This document shows positions 7,067 through 16,191 of a stretch of 64,000 nucleotides of DNA, piece by piece; position 1 is the stretch's first letter; every line of letters starts with the position of its first letter. Origin of the DNA: JABFWF01 sp035539135 (GTDB taxonomy: Bacteria; Pseudomonadota; Gammaproteobacteria; Xanthomonadales; Xanthomonadaceae); NCBI GenBank assembly GCA_035539135.1, contig DATLJD010000013.1, positions 1 through 64,000 of the forward strand. The letters run 5' to 3'. The notes under the pieces were generated by a model, which saw only the letters and a program-made list of their open reading frames with translations, had not been told where the DNA came from and made no database searches. The translations under genes and the position numbers were made by a program.

Positions 7067-8965
7067 TTAAGCATGTTCCTGACGTAAACGCGCGGCGAAA
7101 TCGGCGACGGACATGGTCCCCAGGTCCTCCCCCGTGCGCGTGCGCACCGCCACCGCGCCATTGTCCTTCTCGCGGTCCCCGACCACCAGCAGGTACGGCA
7201 CGCGCTGCAGCGTGTGCTCGCGGATCTTAAAGCCGATCTTCTCGTTGCGCAAATCGGCTTCGGCCCGTAGGCCTTGATTCCTAAGGGTTTTCCGGACCTC
7301 GGCGGCCCAGTCGGCCTGGGCGTCGGTGATGTTCATGACCACCGCCTGGACCGGTGCCAGCCAGGCGGGCAGGGCCCCGGCATGGTGCTCGATCAGGATG
7401 CCGATGAAGCGCTCCATCGAGCCCACGATGGCGCGGTGCAGCATGACCGGCTGGCGGCGCTGGCTCTTCTCGTCCACGTATTCGGCGCCGAGGCGGCCAG
7501 GCATCATGAAGTCGACCTGCATGGTGCCGAGCTGCCAGGTGCGGCCGATCGCGTCGCGCAGGTGGTATTCGATCTTGGGCCCGTAGAAGGCGCCCTCGCC
7601 CGGCAGTTCCTCCCACTCCACCCCGGCCTTGCGCAGGGCGGCGCGCAACGCGTCCTCGGCCTTGTCCCAGGTCGCATCGTCGCCGAGGCGCGGCTCCGGC
7701 CGCAGCGCCAGCTTGACCTGCACGTCGGCGAAGCCGAAGTCCGCGTAGACCTTCATCGCCTGCGCGTGGAACGCGGTCACCTCGGACTCGATCTGGTCCT
7801 CGGTGCAGAACACGTGGCCGTCGTCCTGGGTGAAGCCGCGCACGCGCAGGATGCCGTGCAGCGCGCCGGAGGGCTCGTTGCGGTGGCAGGCGCCGAACTC
7901 GCCGTAGCGGATCGGCAGGTCCCGGTAGCTGTGCAGGCCCTGCTTGAACACCTGCACGTGGCCCGGGCAGTTCATCGGCTTGAGCGCGTAGGTGCGCTTC
8001 TCCGACTCGGTGAAGAACATGTTGTCCTGGTAGTTGTCCCAGTGCCCGGACTTCTTCCACAGCTCCACGTCGAGGATCTGCGGGCAGCGCACCTCGCCGT
8101 AGCCGGTGTCGCGGTAGACCTGGCGCATGTACTGCTCGACGACCTGCCAGACCGCCCAGCCCTTCGGGTGCCAGAACACCAGGCCCGGCGCCTCTTCCTG
8201 CAGGTGGAACAGGTCCTGCTGCTTGCCGATCCGGCGGTGGTCGCGCTTCTCGGCCTCCTCCAGCATGTGCAGGTAGGCCTTGAGGTCCTTGTCGTTGAGC
8301 CAGGCGGTGCCGTAGATGCGGCTGAGCATCTGGTTGTTGCTGTCGCCGCGCCAGTACGCGCCCGCGACCTTCATCAGCTTGAACGCGCGGAGCTTGTCGG
8401 TGGACGGGACGTGCGGCCCGCGGCACAGGTCGGTGAACTCGCCCTGCGAGTACAACGACAAATCTTCGTCGGACGGGATGCTCTCGATGATCTCGGCCTT
8501 GTACTCCTCGCCGAGGTCGCGGAAGAACCGGGTCGCCTCGTCGCGCGACTTGACGCTGCGCGCGACCGGCAGCGCTTCCTTGACGATCTTCTGCATCTCC
8601 GCCTCGATCGCCGGCAGGTCCTCCGGCGTGAACGGGCGCTCGTAGGCGAAGTCGTAGTAGAAGCCGTTCTCCACCACCGGCCCGATCGTCACCTGCGCGC
8701 CCGGGTACAGGCGCTGCACCGCCTGCGCGAGCAGGTGCGCGGTGGAATGGCGCAGCACGTCGAGCGCGTCGGGGTGCTTGTCGGTGACGATTTCCAGCGC
8801 GGCGTCATGGTCGATCCGATGGCTGGTGTCGACCAGCCTGCCGTCGACCTTGCCGGCCAGCGCGGCCTTGGCCAGGCCGGGGCCGATCGAGGCGGCGACC
8901 TCGGCGACGGAGACGGGGCCTTCGAATTCGCGGCGGGAGCCGTCGGGGAGCGTGATCGCGATCAT
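7067..8965 (-). CDS. thrS: Threonyl-tRNA synthetase
   Basis: A 632-residue class II synthetase of full length. Domains: N-terminal TGS (1-60), the editing domain with the HSTAHLLAQA zinc/His motif (~75-225), the class II catalytic core with MNCPGHVQVFK (Cys zinc ligand) and RYGEFGACHRNEPSG, then the C-terminal anticodon-binding domain (~530-632). The ATG at 8965 gives the expected MIAITLPDG start. It leads into infC, the conserved thrS-infC arrangement. Confidence 0.98.
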   Translation of the reverse strand: MIAITLPDGSRREFEGPVSVAEVAASIGPGLAKAALAGKVDGRLVDTSHRIDHDAALEIVTDKHPDALDVLRHSTAHLLAQAVQRLYPGAQVTIGPVVENGFYYDFAYERPFTPEDLPAIEAEMQKIVKEALPVARSVKSRDEATRFFRDLGEEYKAEIIESIPSDEDLSLYSQGEFTDLCRGPHVPSTDKLRAFKLMKVAGAYWRGDSNNQMLSRIYGTAWLNDKDLKAYLHMLEEAEKRDHRRIGKQQDLFHLQEEAPGLVFWHPKGWAVWQVVEQYMRQVYRDTGYGEVRCPQILDVELWKKSGHWDNYQDNMFFTESEKRTYALKPMNCPGHVQVFKQGLHSYRDLPIRYGEFGACHRNEPSGALHGILRVRGFTQDDGHVFCTEDQIESEVTAFHAQAMKVYADFGFADVQVKLALRPEPRLGDDATWDKAEDALRAALRKAGVEWEELPGEGAFYGPKIEYHLRDAIGRTWQLGTMQVDFMMPGRLGAEYVDEKSQRRQPVMLHRAIVGSMERFIGILIEHHAGALPAWLAPVQAVVMNITDAQADWAAEVRKTLRNQGLRAEADLRNEKIGFKIREHTLQRVPYLLVVGDREKDNGAVAVRTRTGEDLGTMSVADFAARLRQEHA

Positions 8966-9001
8966 GGCGTTGGGCAGCGTTCGGGTGGACGGGCGGACAA
9001 C

Positions 9002-9023
9002 AAAAAAGCGCCACGAGGGCGCT
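9002..9023 (-). terminator. Rho-independent terminator after tRNA-Val
   Basis: On the minus strand a 6-bp stem AGCGCC/GGCGCT with a 5-nt loop is followed by a run of six T. It lies between tRNA-Val and thrS and isolates the two transcripts. Confidence 0.75.
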
Positions 9024-9175
9024 GGTTGTTCCGCGGCGTGCGGCGACCGGGCCTCGTGGGATCAGCGGTGGGCGCCGGTAGTCTCCATGTCGCACGCTCG
9101 GCCGGCGTTGCCGCGGGCCACCTCTGGCTGGTTGTTGCGGATGTCGGCCACGCCGGCCTTCCCGGAGGAAGCGCG

Positions 9176-9250
9176 TGGTGGGCGGTACAGGGTTCGAACC
9201 TGTGACCCCTACCATGTCAAGGTAGTGCTCTACCGCTGAGCTAACCGCCC
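9176..9250 (-). tRNA. tRNA-Val (anticodon GAC)
   Basis: A 75-nt cloverleaf on the minus strand with acceptor arms GGGCGGT/ACCGCCC, an A discriminator and encoded CCA (9176-9178). The anticodon loop TTGACAT gives GAC, reading valine codons GUC/GUU. The T-arm AGGTTCGAACC is canonical. Confidence 0.97.
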
Positions 9251-9273
9251 GACGACCCCGCAGGGGCCGCGCA

Positions 9274-9302
9274 GTTTAACGTGCCCGGGCGCCCCGCGAC
9301 AA
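9274..9302 (-). promoter_or_regulatory. Promoter of tRNA-Val
   Basis: On the minus strand TTGTCG (-35, 9297-9302), a 17-bp spacer and TTAAAC (-10, 9274-9279) lie 24 bp upstream of the tRNA 5' end. A GC-rich CCCCTGCGGGG palindrome follows the -10. Confidence 0.6.
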
Positions 9303-9310
9303 CCGATTCC

Positions 9311-11341
9311 CTAGGCCCCCAGGCTCGCCTCCTTCAGCCGCCGGATCTGGTCGCGCACTCGGGCCGCGTCCTCGAACTCGAGGTCGCGCGCGTGCTGGTA
9401 CATCTTCTGCTCCAGTTCCTTGATCCGGGCGGCGGCCTGGGCGGGCGACAGGCGGCCGTAGTCCTCGCCGAGCTCGGCCACGCGGCGGCCCTTGCCGCGG
9501 CCCTTCGCGGTGCCGGGCTCGTCGCGTGCGCCCTCCATGACGTCCATCACCGCGCGGCTGACGCTCTGCGGCGTGATCCCGTGCGCGGCGTTGTATTCGA
9601 CCTGCTTCTGCCGGCGGCGGTCGGTCTCCTCCAGCGCCGCCTTCATCGAGCGCGTCACCGTGTCGGCGTACAGGATCGCCTTGCCGCGCAGGTTGCGGGC
9701 GGCGCGGCCGATCGTCTGGATCAGCGAGCCGGTGGAGCGCAGGAAGCCTTCTTTGTCGGCATCGAGGATCGCCACCAGCGACACCTCGGGCATGTCCAGG
9801 CCCTCGCGCAACAGGTTGATGCCGACCAGGACGTCGAACTTGCCCAGCCGCAGGTCGCGGATGATCTCCACGCGCTCGACCGTGTCGATGTCCGAGTGCA
9901 GGTAGCGCACGCGCACGCCGTGGTCGCCGAGGTACTCGGTCAGGTTCTCGGCCATGCGCTTGGTGAGGGTGGTGACCAGCACGCGATCGCCCATCGCGGT
10001 GCGCTTGTTGATCTCGCCGAGCAGGTCGTCGACCTGGGTCGCGACCGGGCGGATCTCCACCTCGGGATCCACGAGGCCGGTCGGGCGCACCACCAGTTCG
10101 GTGATCTCGCCCGCCGACTCGCGCAGCTCGTACGGACCGGGCGTCGCCGACACGAAGATCGCGCGCGGCGCCCTGCCCTCCCATTCCTCGAATTTCAGCG
10201 GCCGGTTGTCCAGCGCCGACGGCAGCCGGAAGCCGAACTCCACCAGCGTCTCCTTGCGCGAGCGATCGCCCTTGAACATCGCGCCGATCTGCGGGACGGT
10301 GACGTGCGACTCGTCGACCACCAGCAGCGCGTCCGGCGGCAGGTAGTCGAACAGGCAGGGCGGCGGCTCACCGGGCATGTAGCCGGTGAGGTGCCGCGAA
10401 TAGTTCTCGATGCCGTTGCAGTAGCCGACCTCGGCCAGCATCTCCAGGTCGAACTGGGTGCGCTGCGCCAGTCGCTGCGCCTCCACCAGCTTGTTCTGCG
10501 CGTACAGCTGCTCCAGCCGCTCCTTCAGCTCGACCTTGATCGTCTCCACCGCGTCGAGCACGGTGCGCCGGCTGGTGACGTAGTGCGAGCCCGGGTAGAT
10601 CGTGTAGCGCGGCAGCTTGCGCAGGGTCTCGCCGGTGAGCGGGTCGAACAGGGTCAGGTTCTCGATCTCGCCGTCGAACAGCTCGATGCGCAGCGCCTCG
10701 GCGTCGGATTCGGCCGGGTGCACGTCGATCACCTCGCCGCGTACCCGGTAGGTGCCGCGGGTGAGGTCCATCTCGTTGCGGGTGTACTGCATCTCGGTCA
10801 GGCGGCGGATCAGCTCGCGCTGGTCGATCCGCTCGTTGCGGACCATGTGCAGCACCATCTTGTGGTACTCGCCGGGATCGCCGAGGCCGTAGATCGCCGA
10901 GACGGTGCAGACGATGATCGCGTCGCGCCGCTCCAGCAGCGCCTTGGTGGCGGACAGCCGCATCTGCTCGATGTGCTCGTTCACCGAGCTGTCCTTCTCG
11001 ATGTAGGTGTCGGAGGACGGGACGTAGGCCTCGGGCTGGTAGTAGTCGTAGTAGCTGACGAAGTACTCGACCGCGTTGTGCGGGAAGAACGCCTTGAACT
11101 CGCCGTACAGCTGTGCCGCCAGGGTCTTGTTCGGCGCCATCACCAGGGTCGGCTTCTGCACGCGCTGGATGACGTTGGCGATCGTGTAGGTCTTGCCCGA
11201 GCCGGTGACGCCGAGCAGGGTCTGCTTCGCCAGCCCGGCCTCGAAGCCGGCGCTGAGCTTGTCGATCGCCTGCGGCTGGTCGCCGGCCGGGGAATACGGG
11301 GCGACGAGCTGGAAGCCGGCGGGATGGATGGCGTCGTTCAT
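9311..11341 (-). CDS. uvrB: Excinuclease ABC subunit B
   Basis: A 676-residue nucleotide excision repair helicase-like protein. Walker A GVTGSGKTYT is at ~43-52, the DNA-probing beta-hairpin YYDYYQPEAYVP at ~95, helicase motif VI QTIGRAARN at ~540, and the C-terminal UVR motif (IKELEQKMYQHARDLEFEDA) that recruits UvrC at ~635-670. It is of full length, transcribed alone, and ends 61 bp before tRNA-Val on the same strand. Confidence 0.98.
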   Translation of the reverse strand: MNDAIHPAGFQLVAPYSPAGDQPQAIDKLSAGFEAGLAKQTLLGVTGSGKTYTIANVIQRVQKPTLVMAPNKTLAAQLYGEFKAFFPHNAVEYFVSYYDYYQPEAYVPSSDTYIEKDSSVNEHIEQMRLSATKALLERRDAIIVCTVSAIYGLGDPGEYHKMVLHMVRNERIDQRELIRRLTEMQYTRNEMDLTRGTYRVRGEVIDVHPAESDAEALRIELFDGEIENLTLFDPLTGETLRKLPRYTIYPGSHYVTSRRTVLDAVETIKVELKERLEQLYAQNKLVEAQRLAQRTQFDLEMLAEVGYCNGIENYSRHLTGYMPGEPPPCLFDYLPPDALLVVDESHVTVPQIGAMFKGDRSRKETLVEFGFRLPSALDNRPLKFEEWEGRAPRAIFVSATPGPYELRESAGEITELVVRPTGLVDPEVEIRPVATQVDDLLGEINKRTAMGDRVLVTTLTKRMAENLTEYLGDHGVRVRYLHSDIDTVERVEIIRDLRLGKFDVLVGINLLREGLDMPEVSLVAILDADKEGFLRSTGSLIQTIGRAARNLRGKAILYADTVTRSMKAALEETDRRRQKQVEYNAAHGITPQSVSRAVMDVMEGARDEPGTAKGRGKGRRVAELGEDYGRLSPAQAAARIKELEQKMYQHARDLEFEDAARVRDQIRRLKEASLGA

Positions 11342-11490
11342 GCGGCAGCGGAGAGCGGGAGGGCGATCGGCCAGTATCGCGGAGATGGGGGCGATGCGGC
11401 GTTTTCCTACACGTCGGCAGGCGTCGCGCCGATGCGGGCCGGCGCCAGGCCCCCTAGCCTGCGGCGGTTCCCGGACGAACGGATACCGAC

Positions 11491-12045
11491 ATGGAGTCGC
11501 CCGCCGCTGTTTGCCGTGGATTCACCCTGATCGAGGCCTCGATCTCGCTGTGCGTCACCGCCTTGCTCGTCGGCCTCGCCGTGCCCGCCTGGAGCAACGC
11601 GGTTTCCGCGGCGCATGCCGCGCAGGCGCAGGCCGAGCTGTTCCAGACCCTGACCACCGCCCTCACCCACGCCACCGCGACCGGCGCGGAGGTCGTGGTC
11701 TGCCCGAGCCGCGATGGCCGCGGCTGCACCGGCGGCAGCGACTGGAGCGGCGGCTGGGTCGCTTTCGCCGATCTCGACGGCGATCGCCAGCGCGACGCGC
11801 GGGATACCCTGCTGCGGCAGCATGGCCCACTCACCGGCGGCGTCCACCTGCGGACGAGCGCGGGCCGCCCGCGCATCGTGTTCCAGCCGCACGGCGGCGC
11901 CGCTGCCGGCTACAACGCCACCTTCACGCTGTGCGACCGCCGCGGCCCCGGGAAGGCGACCGCGCTGGTGCTGGCCAACAGCGGGCGGCTGCGCCAGGAC
12001 CGCCCCGGCGAAGACGCCGTCCGCGCCTGCCTGTGGGGCGGTTGA
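11491..12045 (+). CDS. Lone GspH/FimT-family pseudopilin
   Basis: A 184-residue protein with a class III prepilin signal: short leader ending CRG, then FTLIEASISLCVTALLVGLAVPAW, the processed hydrophobic N-terminal helix with Glu at mature position 5. The rest matches the GspH/FimT pseudopilin domain (WVAFADLDGDRQRD, RIVFQPHG, LCDRRGPGKATALVLANSGRLR). It stands alone on the plus strand, opposite to and upstream of nothing pilus-related, but 180 bp from the end of the minor pilin operon on the other strand. A role as accessory type IV pilus or type II secretion pseudopilin is inferred. Confidence 0.88.
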   Translation: MESPAAVCRGFTLIEASISLCVTALLVGLAVPAWSNAVSAAHAAQAQAELFQTLTTALTHATATGAEVVVCPSRDGRGCTGGSDWSGGWVAFADLDGDRQRDARDTLLRQHGPLTGGVHLRTSAGRPRIVFQPHGGAAAGYNATFTLCDRRGPGKATALVLANSGRLRQDRPGEDAVRACLWGG

Positions 12046-12055
12046 CGGCACGGTG

Positions 12056-12084
12056 TTGCGCGGTTCCGCCGCCGACGGCACAAT
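12056..12084 (+). promoter_or_regulatory. Promoter of tRNA-Asn
   Basis: TTGCGC (12056-12061), a 17-bp spacer and CACAAT (12079-12084) lie 10 bp upstream of the tRNA start, just after the pseudopilin stop codon. Confidence 0.75.
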
Positions 12085-12093
12085 GGCGCCCCC

Positions 12094-12170
12094 GCCCGAA
12101 TAGCTCAGCCGGTTAGAGCACTTGACTGTTAATCAGGGGGTCGTTGGTTCGAGTCCAACTTCGGGCGCCA
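12094..12170 (+). tRNA. tRNA-Asn (anticodon GTT)
   Basis: A 77-nt cloverleaf with acceptor arms GCCCGAA/TTCGGGC, G discriminator and encoded CCA (12168-12170). The anticodon loop CTGTTAA gives GTT, reading AAC/AAU. The T-arm TGGTTCGAGTCCA is canonical. Confidence 0.97.
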
Positions 12171-12174
12171 GATA

Positions 12175-12204
12175 AAAGAAGGCCGCGCACTCGCGCGGCC
12201 TTTT
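12175..12204. terminator. Bidirectional terminator between tRNA-Asn and pilE
   Basis: A 10-bp perfect stem AAGGCCGCGC/GCGCGGCCTT with loop ACTC is followed by TTTT on the plus strand and preceded by an A-rich tract, so it can end both tRNA-Asn and the convergent pilus operon. Confidence 0.85.
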
Positions 12205-12227
12205 CGTTTTCGTGCGCGGGCACGCGG

Positions 12228-12677
12228 TCACCAGCAGCCGGCCACGCCGGCCGAACCGGTCGCTCCCTTCTGCCCCTTGTGGTCCAGGGTCAAGGTGCCG
12301 CAGCGGCTGTCGTTCTGCGCCGAGGTGGGCACCGCCTGGAACTTGTAGGTGGTCGCGGTCGGCTCGCCCGCCGCCGGCCCGACTGTGTAGTACGGCGTGA
12401 CGTCTTGGGAGCAGGTCGGCGCAGTGACCGCGTTGCCCGCACGGTCCTTGTCGTACGCGAGGTTGGTTGTATAGAACCGCTCCATGTACTGCGCCATCTC
12501 CGACAGGCAGCCTTCCGCCGCGCCCCGGCGCGCCTTCACCATCGCGAAGTCGTAGCCCGCGGTGGCCAGCGCCGCGAGGATGCCGATGATCGCGACGACG
12601 ATCATCAGCTCGATCAACGTGAAGCCGCGCTGGCGGGCTTCGCCGGCCGGAATCGACCTGGGTCGGGATTGCCGCAT
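12228..12677 (-). CDS. pilE: Type IV pilin PilE-like
   Basis: A 149-residue prepilin with an 18-residue basic leader ending RG, then FTLIELMIVVAIIGILAALATAGYDFA, the textbook mature pilin helix with Glu5. The C-terminal part has Cys residues near 92, 132 and the terminal GCW, so a D-region disulfide loop is likely. It is the last gene of the fimT-pilV-pilW-pilX-pilY1-pilE operon, starting only 3 nt after pilY1 ends. In this context it is expected to be a minor pilin that primes pilus assembly, not the major subunit. Confidence 0.92.
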   Translation of the reverse strand: MRQSRPRSIPAGEARQRGFTLIELMIVVAIIGILAALATAGYDFAMVKARRGAAEGCLSEMAQYMERFYTTNLAYDKDRAGNAVTAPTCSQDVTPYYTVGPAAGEPTATTYKFQAVPTSAQNDSRCGTLTLDHKGQKGATGSAGVAGCW

Positions 12678-12679
12678 GT

Positions 12680-15600
12680 TCAGTCCTCCAGGATTTCGCG
12701 CCAGGAGACGCGGCTTGCCGAACCTCCCTGCGGATTGACATTCAGGGATGCGAGCGAACCGGTGGAACCGCCGACGACCAGCAGCTTGTCGATGATCGTC
12801 GGCAGGGTCGGCATGCCGACGCCCAGGTCGATGGATCCGATCGGAACGCTGGTGTCGCCGGACGTGACGTGGTCGTTGGCGTCGAACTTGCCGTCGCGGT
12901 TCATGTCGAAATACGGTGCCTTGAGGCTGGTGCCGCTGAAGGCGTCGAGCGCGTTGACGTAACCGCTGCCGCCGGCCTCGCAGCTGTTGTCGGTCGGCGG
13001 GATGATGCTGGCGGTGACCAGCACGCCACCCTTCACCTGCGGCCGGCTGACGATGCGCTCGCCGGCCGTCGGGTCGTCGAGGTCGATGTACCAGCCCTTC
13101 TTGTCGCTCGCGAGCGCACTGTTGGCGACGAAGCCGCGCACCGAGGTGCCGTTCTGCGTGGTGGTCACGAGGATGTCACGCGCTGCCAGGTCGGAACGCG
13201 ACAGGCCGGTCGATCCGTCGTCGATGATGCCGTACATCGACTGCACCGTGGCGTCGTTCACGTCGCCGTTCTCGATGAACTTGCCGGTGCCGACGAATAC
13301 CCAGCGCTTGCTCGTGGCCGGATCGCGGGCGAGCGCGAGCCCGGCGGTGATCGGCTGGCCGGATGCGGTCTGGAACAACTTCGTGCCGCTGGTCGGCAAC
13401 GTGGACGTCGAGAAATCGAACTTCCACAGGTTGCCCTTCAGGTCCCCCGCGTAGACGTAGTCGACGGTGCCGTCGCCGTTGTCGTCCCAGCCGCGCGGCG
13501 CCGACATCCCGTTGTCGTCGCCGACGCCGGTGTCGATCTCGGTGATCAGCGCACCCGTGGCGATGTTGATCACGAACAGCGCGGCGTGCCCGCTGCTGCT
13601 GTTGATGCCGTTGCCGACGATCACCGCCTTGGTCTTGCTGGCATCGTTGAGGGTCACGATCACCGGTTCGCCGAGCACGTAGCCCATGTTGCTGCCGCCG
13701 GTGTACTCCCACTTGACGTTGGTCTTGGCGAACGTCGACGGGGAGGTGACGTCCAGGCCGAACAGCCCCTTGCCGCCGCGCCCGAGCGCGCCCACCAGGT
13801 AGTTCTTGCCCGGGGTCTGGGCCTGGGTGGACACGACCACCGGCCCGTCGACGAAGTACTTGTGGGTGTACTGCGGATCGCTGAGCGAGGCCAGGTCGCT
13901 GAAGTTGACACCCGCCGGCACGTAGGCGAACAGCTCGGCGCCGTTGGATGCGTTGAACGCATGCAGCATGCCGTCGTTGGCGCCGACGTAAATGGTGTTG
14001 GTTTCCTTCACGTAGATCGGCGAGGAATTGACGATGTCGCCGAGCAGCGAATCGCGGTCGCGCAGCACGCCGTCGGTGAAGCGCTTTTCCTTCGAGCTGT
14101 CGCCCTTGATGTAGGCCGCGTTGTCGGCGCCCGTCACCGGCGAAAGCAGACGCGTGCTCCGGTCCAGGGCGGTGATCTGGGAGGATGTCGGGAAGGTGTC
14201 CCCGGCGCTGCCGGTCCAGGTGAAGACCTTGCGGTTGGTGGGGCTGATCTGGCTTGCCGCGGTCCACGCCGGGGTCGAGGCCACGCCGGACGCGGAGGCG
14301 GCGTAGGCGGTGAGCTCGCCCGTCCACTTGCCGGAGACGTAGCTCGCCTGGTACACGCGGGTGTCCGCGACGAACGAGGTGCTGTTCGCGGTCACGTTGG
14401 ACGCCGAGCCGAGCCGGGCTTCCACCGTCTTCAGCGCGGTCAGCAGGCCCTCCACGAATTCCGTCGGGTTGCTGGCGGAGACGAACGCGCCATGGCCGTT
14501 CACCGACGCGTGCCAGAGGTCGTCGATGCGGTCGAGGTCCTCGACGTCCATCGGATCGCGCCAGGACTTGGTCCCGTTGGTGAGGTACGGCAGGTCGGTC
14601 TGCGGATCGAGCCGTCCCTTCAGGCCGATCGACACGCCGAACGTCACCATGTGCTGCCAGAACGCGGGGTCCGCGGTGGAAGTCGGGACGTTGTTCTCCA
14701 GGCCGCTGACCAGGTCGTTCTTCCAGTACTTCATCGCGACGTCCGCGAGCGTGCTGGTGAAGCTGTCCTTGTACGGATTGGCCCGCGCGTAGGTGTAGGT
14801 CCTGCCCTTGGAGTCGGTGATCGTCGGACCGTTGGTGTTGTCCACGTTGCCGACGTCGTCGTCACCGCCGCCGACGTAGTTGCCCCGCCAGTCCTGGAAG
14901 CTCGCGGAATTCCAGTAGCCGTCGGTGGTCAGGATCGCGAAGTTCTGCCGGCAACTGAGCTGGTTCGCGCCGGTTTCCGGACCCCAGGGGCCTTCGGCCG
15001 AGGCATCCTTGAAGTACTCGCCGGCACGCCGGAGCGCGGCGTGCAGCGGGGTGCCATTGCTCGCCCCGGCCGCGTACAGGCGCGAATACCAGGTGTCACG
15101 ATTGGTGCCGGTGAACACGCCGCCGTCGGTCCCGACCGGGATCTTGAATTCGTTCCGGTTCCAGATCGTGTCGAACCCGACCCGGACATTGGACCCCATG
15201 TTGCTGAAGGCCTCGCCGGCGCCGGCCTTCGCCACCTTGGTGCGGGTGCGGTGGTAGGTGTACCAGTTGGCGAAGTTCTTCAGCTCGTTGGCCTGAGTGC
15301 GACCGGTGGGCGTGGCGGCTTCGACCCCGTACGCGAGGACCGTCAGCACGCTGCCATTGACGTTGCGGTTTCCGCTCCCCGAGTCCGCATTGTAGACGCC
15401 AATCCGCCAGTTGCCCGACTGCGGGTTGTTGATCGTCAGCGATTCGGTATTGCTGCTGCCTGCGCTCCGGTAATCCCAGTTGTTGGTGGTGGGATTCGCC
15501 GTTCTCCGCACGTAGAGGTCCGCGTCGCCCCGGTTGTTGGTATTGCCCGCGATCCGGACCACGAGCTGCAGGGTGCCTGCCGGCACGTTCACCGTCTGGT

Positions 15601-16180
15601 AGGCCCAGCTTGCTTCCGAAATGTTCTGGGTCCAGCTGCCGAGGGAACTCTGGGTGATGCGAACAACCTCGGCGGAGCCGCCGTTGTTCCGTATCCAGTA
15701 CTTGTCGAAGTCGTCCCGATCGGTCGAGGCCGTGACGCCGCTCTTCGGCACGTAGAAGATCGACTCGTCGTTGTCGCGCAGGTCGCGGCAACCGCCCGTG
15801 TCGGAAGTGAGCGAGGTCGTCACGCAGGTGACGTTGGTGGCGTCGCTGTAACGGGTCCCGTCCGCCTTGATCCAGGGCCGATAATTGATGGCCGGGTTGT
15901 AATAGATCGTGTTGTTCAGGTAGGACCGGTCCGTCGGATCATCGTCCAGATCCCCCGACTCGAGGTCACGCGGCATGGCGACGAACGCCATGGAGCCCGA
16001 ATCGTCGAGGATGAAGCGGATGTTCGCGGGCGGATAGGCCGCTCCGGACTGCAGCGGCACGCCGGGCACGTCGATCGCCAGGCCGGGGGACGACGCCAGG
16101 GTCGCGAGGAAGGCGACGGCGCAGGGCAGCAGTCGCCGCAGCACGCTGGCGGGACGGGAAGGACGGGCGCGGGTGCTCAT
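12680..16180 (-). CDS. pilY1: Type IV pilus tip/assembly protein PilY1 with an extra PPC-like domain
   Basis: About 1166 residues: a signal peptide, an N-terminal vWA-like segment with the MIDAS-type DDSGSM (~residue 60), and the conserved C-terminal PilY1 beta-propeller (~720-1160) with IYVGANDGMLHAFNA and the calcium-type loop DDNGDGTVDYVYAGD. Between these, at about residues 175-290, is a domain with GDADLYVRR and SGNWRIGVYNAD motifs characteristic of bacterial pre-peptidase C-terminal (PPC) domains, unusual here. The frame allows a GTG start at 16195 overlapping pilX, but the ATG at 16180 has the better GGGAG ribosome site. PilY1 sits at pilus tips and controls adhesion and retraction. 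Confidence 0.93.
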   Translation of the reverse strand: MSTRARPSRPASVLRRLLPCAVAFLATLASSPGLAIDVPGVPLQSGAAYPPANIRFILDDSGSMAFVAMPRDLESGDLDDDPTDRSYLNNTIYYNPAINYRPWIKADGTRYSDATNVTCVTTSLTSDTGGCRDLRDNDESIFYVPKSGVTASTDRDDFDKYWIRNNGGSAEVVRITQSSLGSWTQNISEASWAYQTVNVPAGTLQLVVRIAGNTNNRGDADLYVRRTANPTTNNWDYRSAGSSNTESLTINNPQSGNWRIGVYNADSGSGNRNVNGSVLTVLAYGVEAATPTGRTQANELKNFANWYTYHRTRTKVAKAGAGEAFSNMGSNVRVGFDTIWNRNEFKIPVGTDGGVFTGTNRDTWYSRLYAAGASNGTPLHAALRRAGEYFKDASAEGPWGPETGANQLSCRQNFAILTTDGYWNSASFQDWRGNYVGGGDDDVGNVDNTNGPTITDSKGRTYTYARANPYKDSFTSTLADVAMKYWKNDLVSGLENNVPTSTADPAFWQHMVTFGVSIGLKGRLDPQTDLPYLTNGTKSWRDPMDVEDLDRIDDLWHASVNGHGAFVSASNPTEFVEGLLTALKTVEARLGSASNVTANSTSFVADTRVYQASYVSGKWTGELTAYAASASGVASTPAWTAASQISPTNRKVFTWTGSAGDTFPTSSQITALDRSTRLLSPVTGADNAAYIKGDSSKEKRFTDGVLRDRDSLLGDIVNSSPIYVKETNTIYVGANDGMLHAFNASNGAELFAYVPAGVNFSDLASLSDPQYTHKYFVDGPVVVSTQAQTPGKNYLVGALGRGGKGLFGLDVTSPSTFAKTNVKWEYTGGSNMGYVLGEPVIVTLNDASKTKAVIVGNGINSSSGHAALFVINIATGALITEIDTGVGDDNGMSAPRGWDDNGDGTVDYVYAGDLKGNLWKFDFSTSTLPTSGTKLFQTASGQPITAGLALARDPATSKRWVFVGTGKFIENGDVNDATVQSMYGIIDDGSTGLSRSDLAARDILVTTTQNGTSVRGFVANSALASDKKGWYIDLDDPTAGERIVSRPQVKGGVLVTASIIPPTDNSCEAGGSGYVNALDAFSGTSLKAPYFDMNRDGKFDANDHVTSGDTSVPIGSIDLGVGMPTLPTIIDKLLVVGGSTGSLASLNVNPQGGSASRVSWREILED

Positions 16181-16191
16181 GGCAGGCTCCC

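Noticed and set aside
1053..12170. tRNA genes as integration sites for an island
   Set aside because: tRNA-Pro, tRNA-Val and tRNA-Asn are each flanked by ordinary core genes; no integrase, no direct repeat of tRNA 3' ends.
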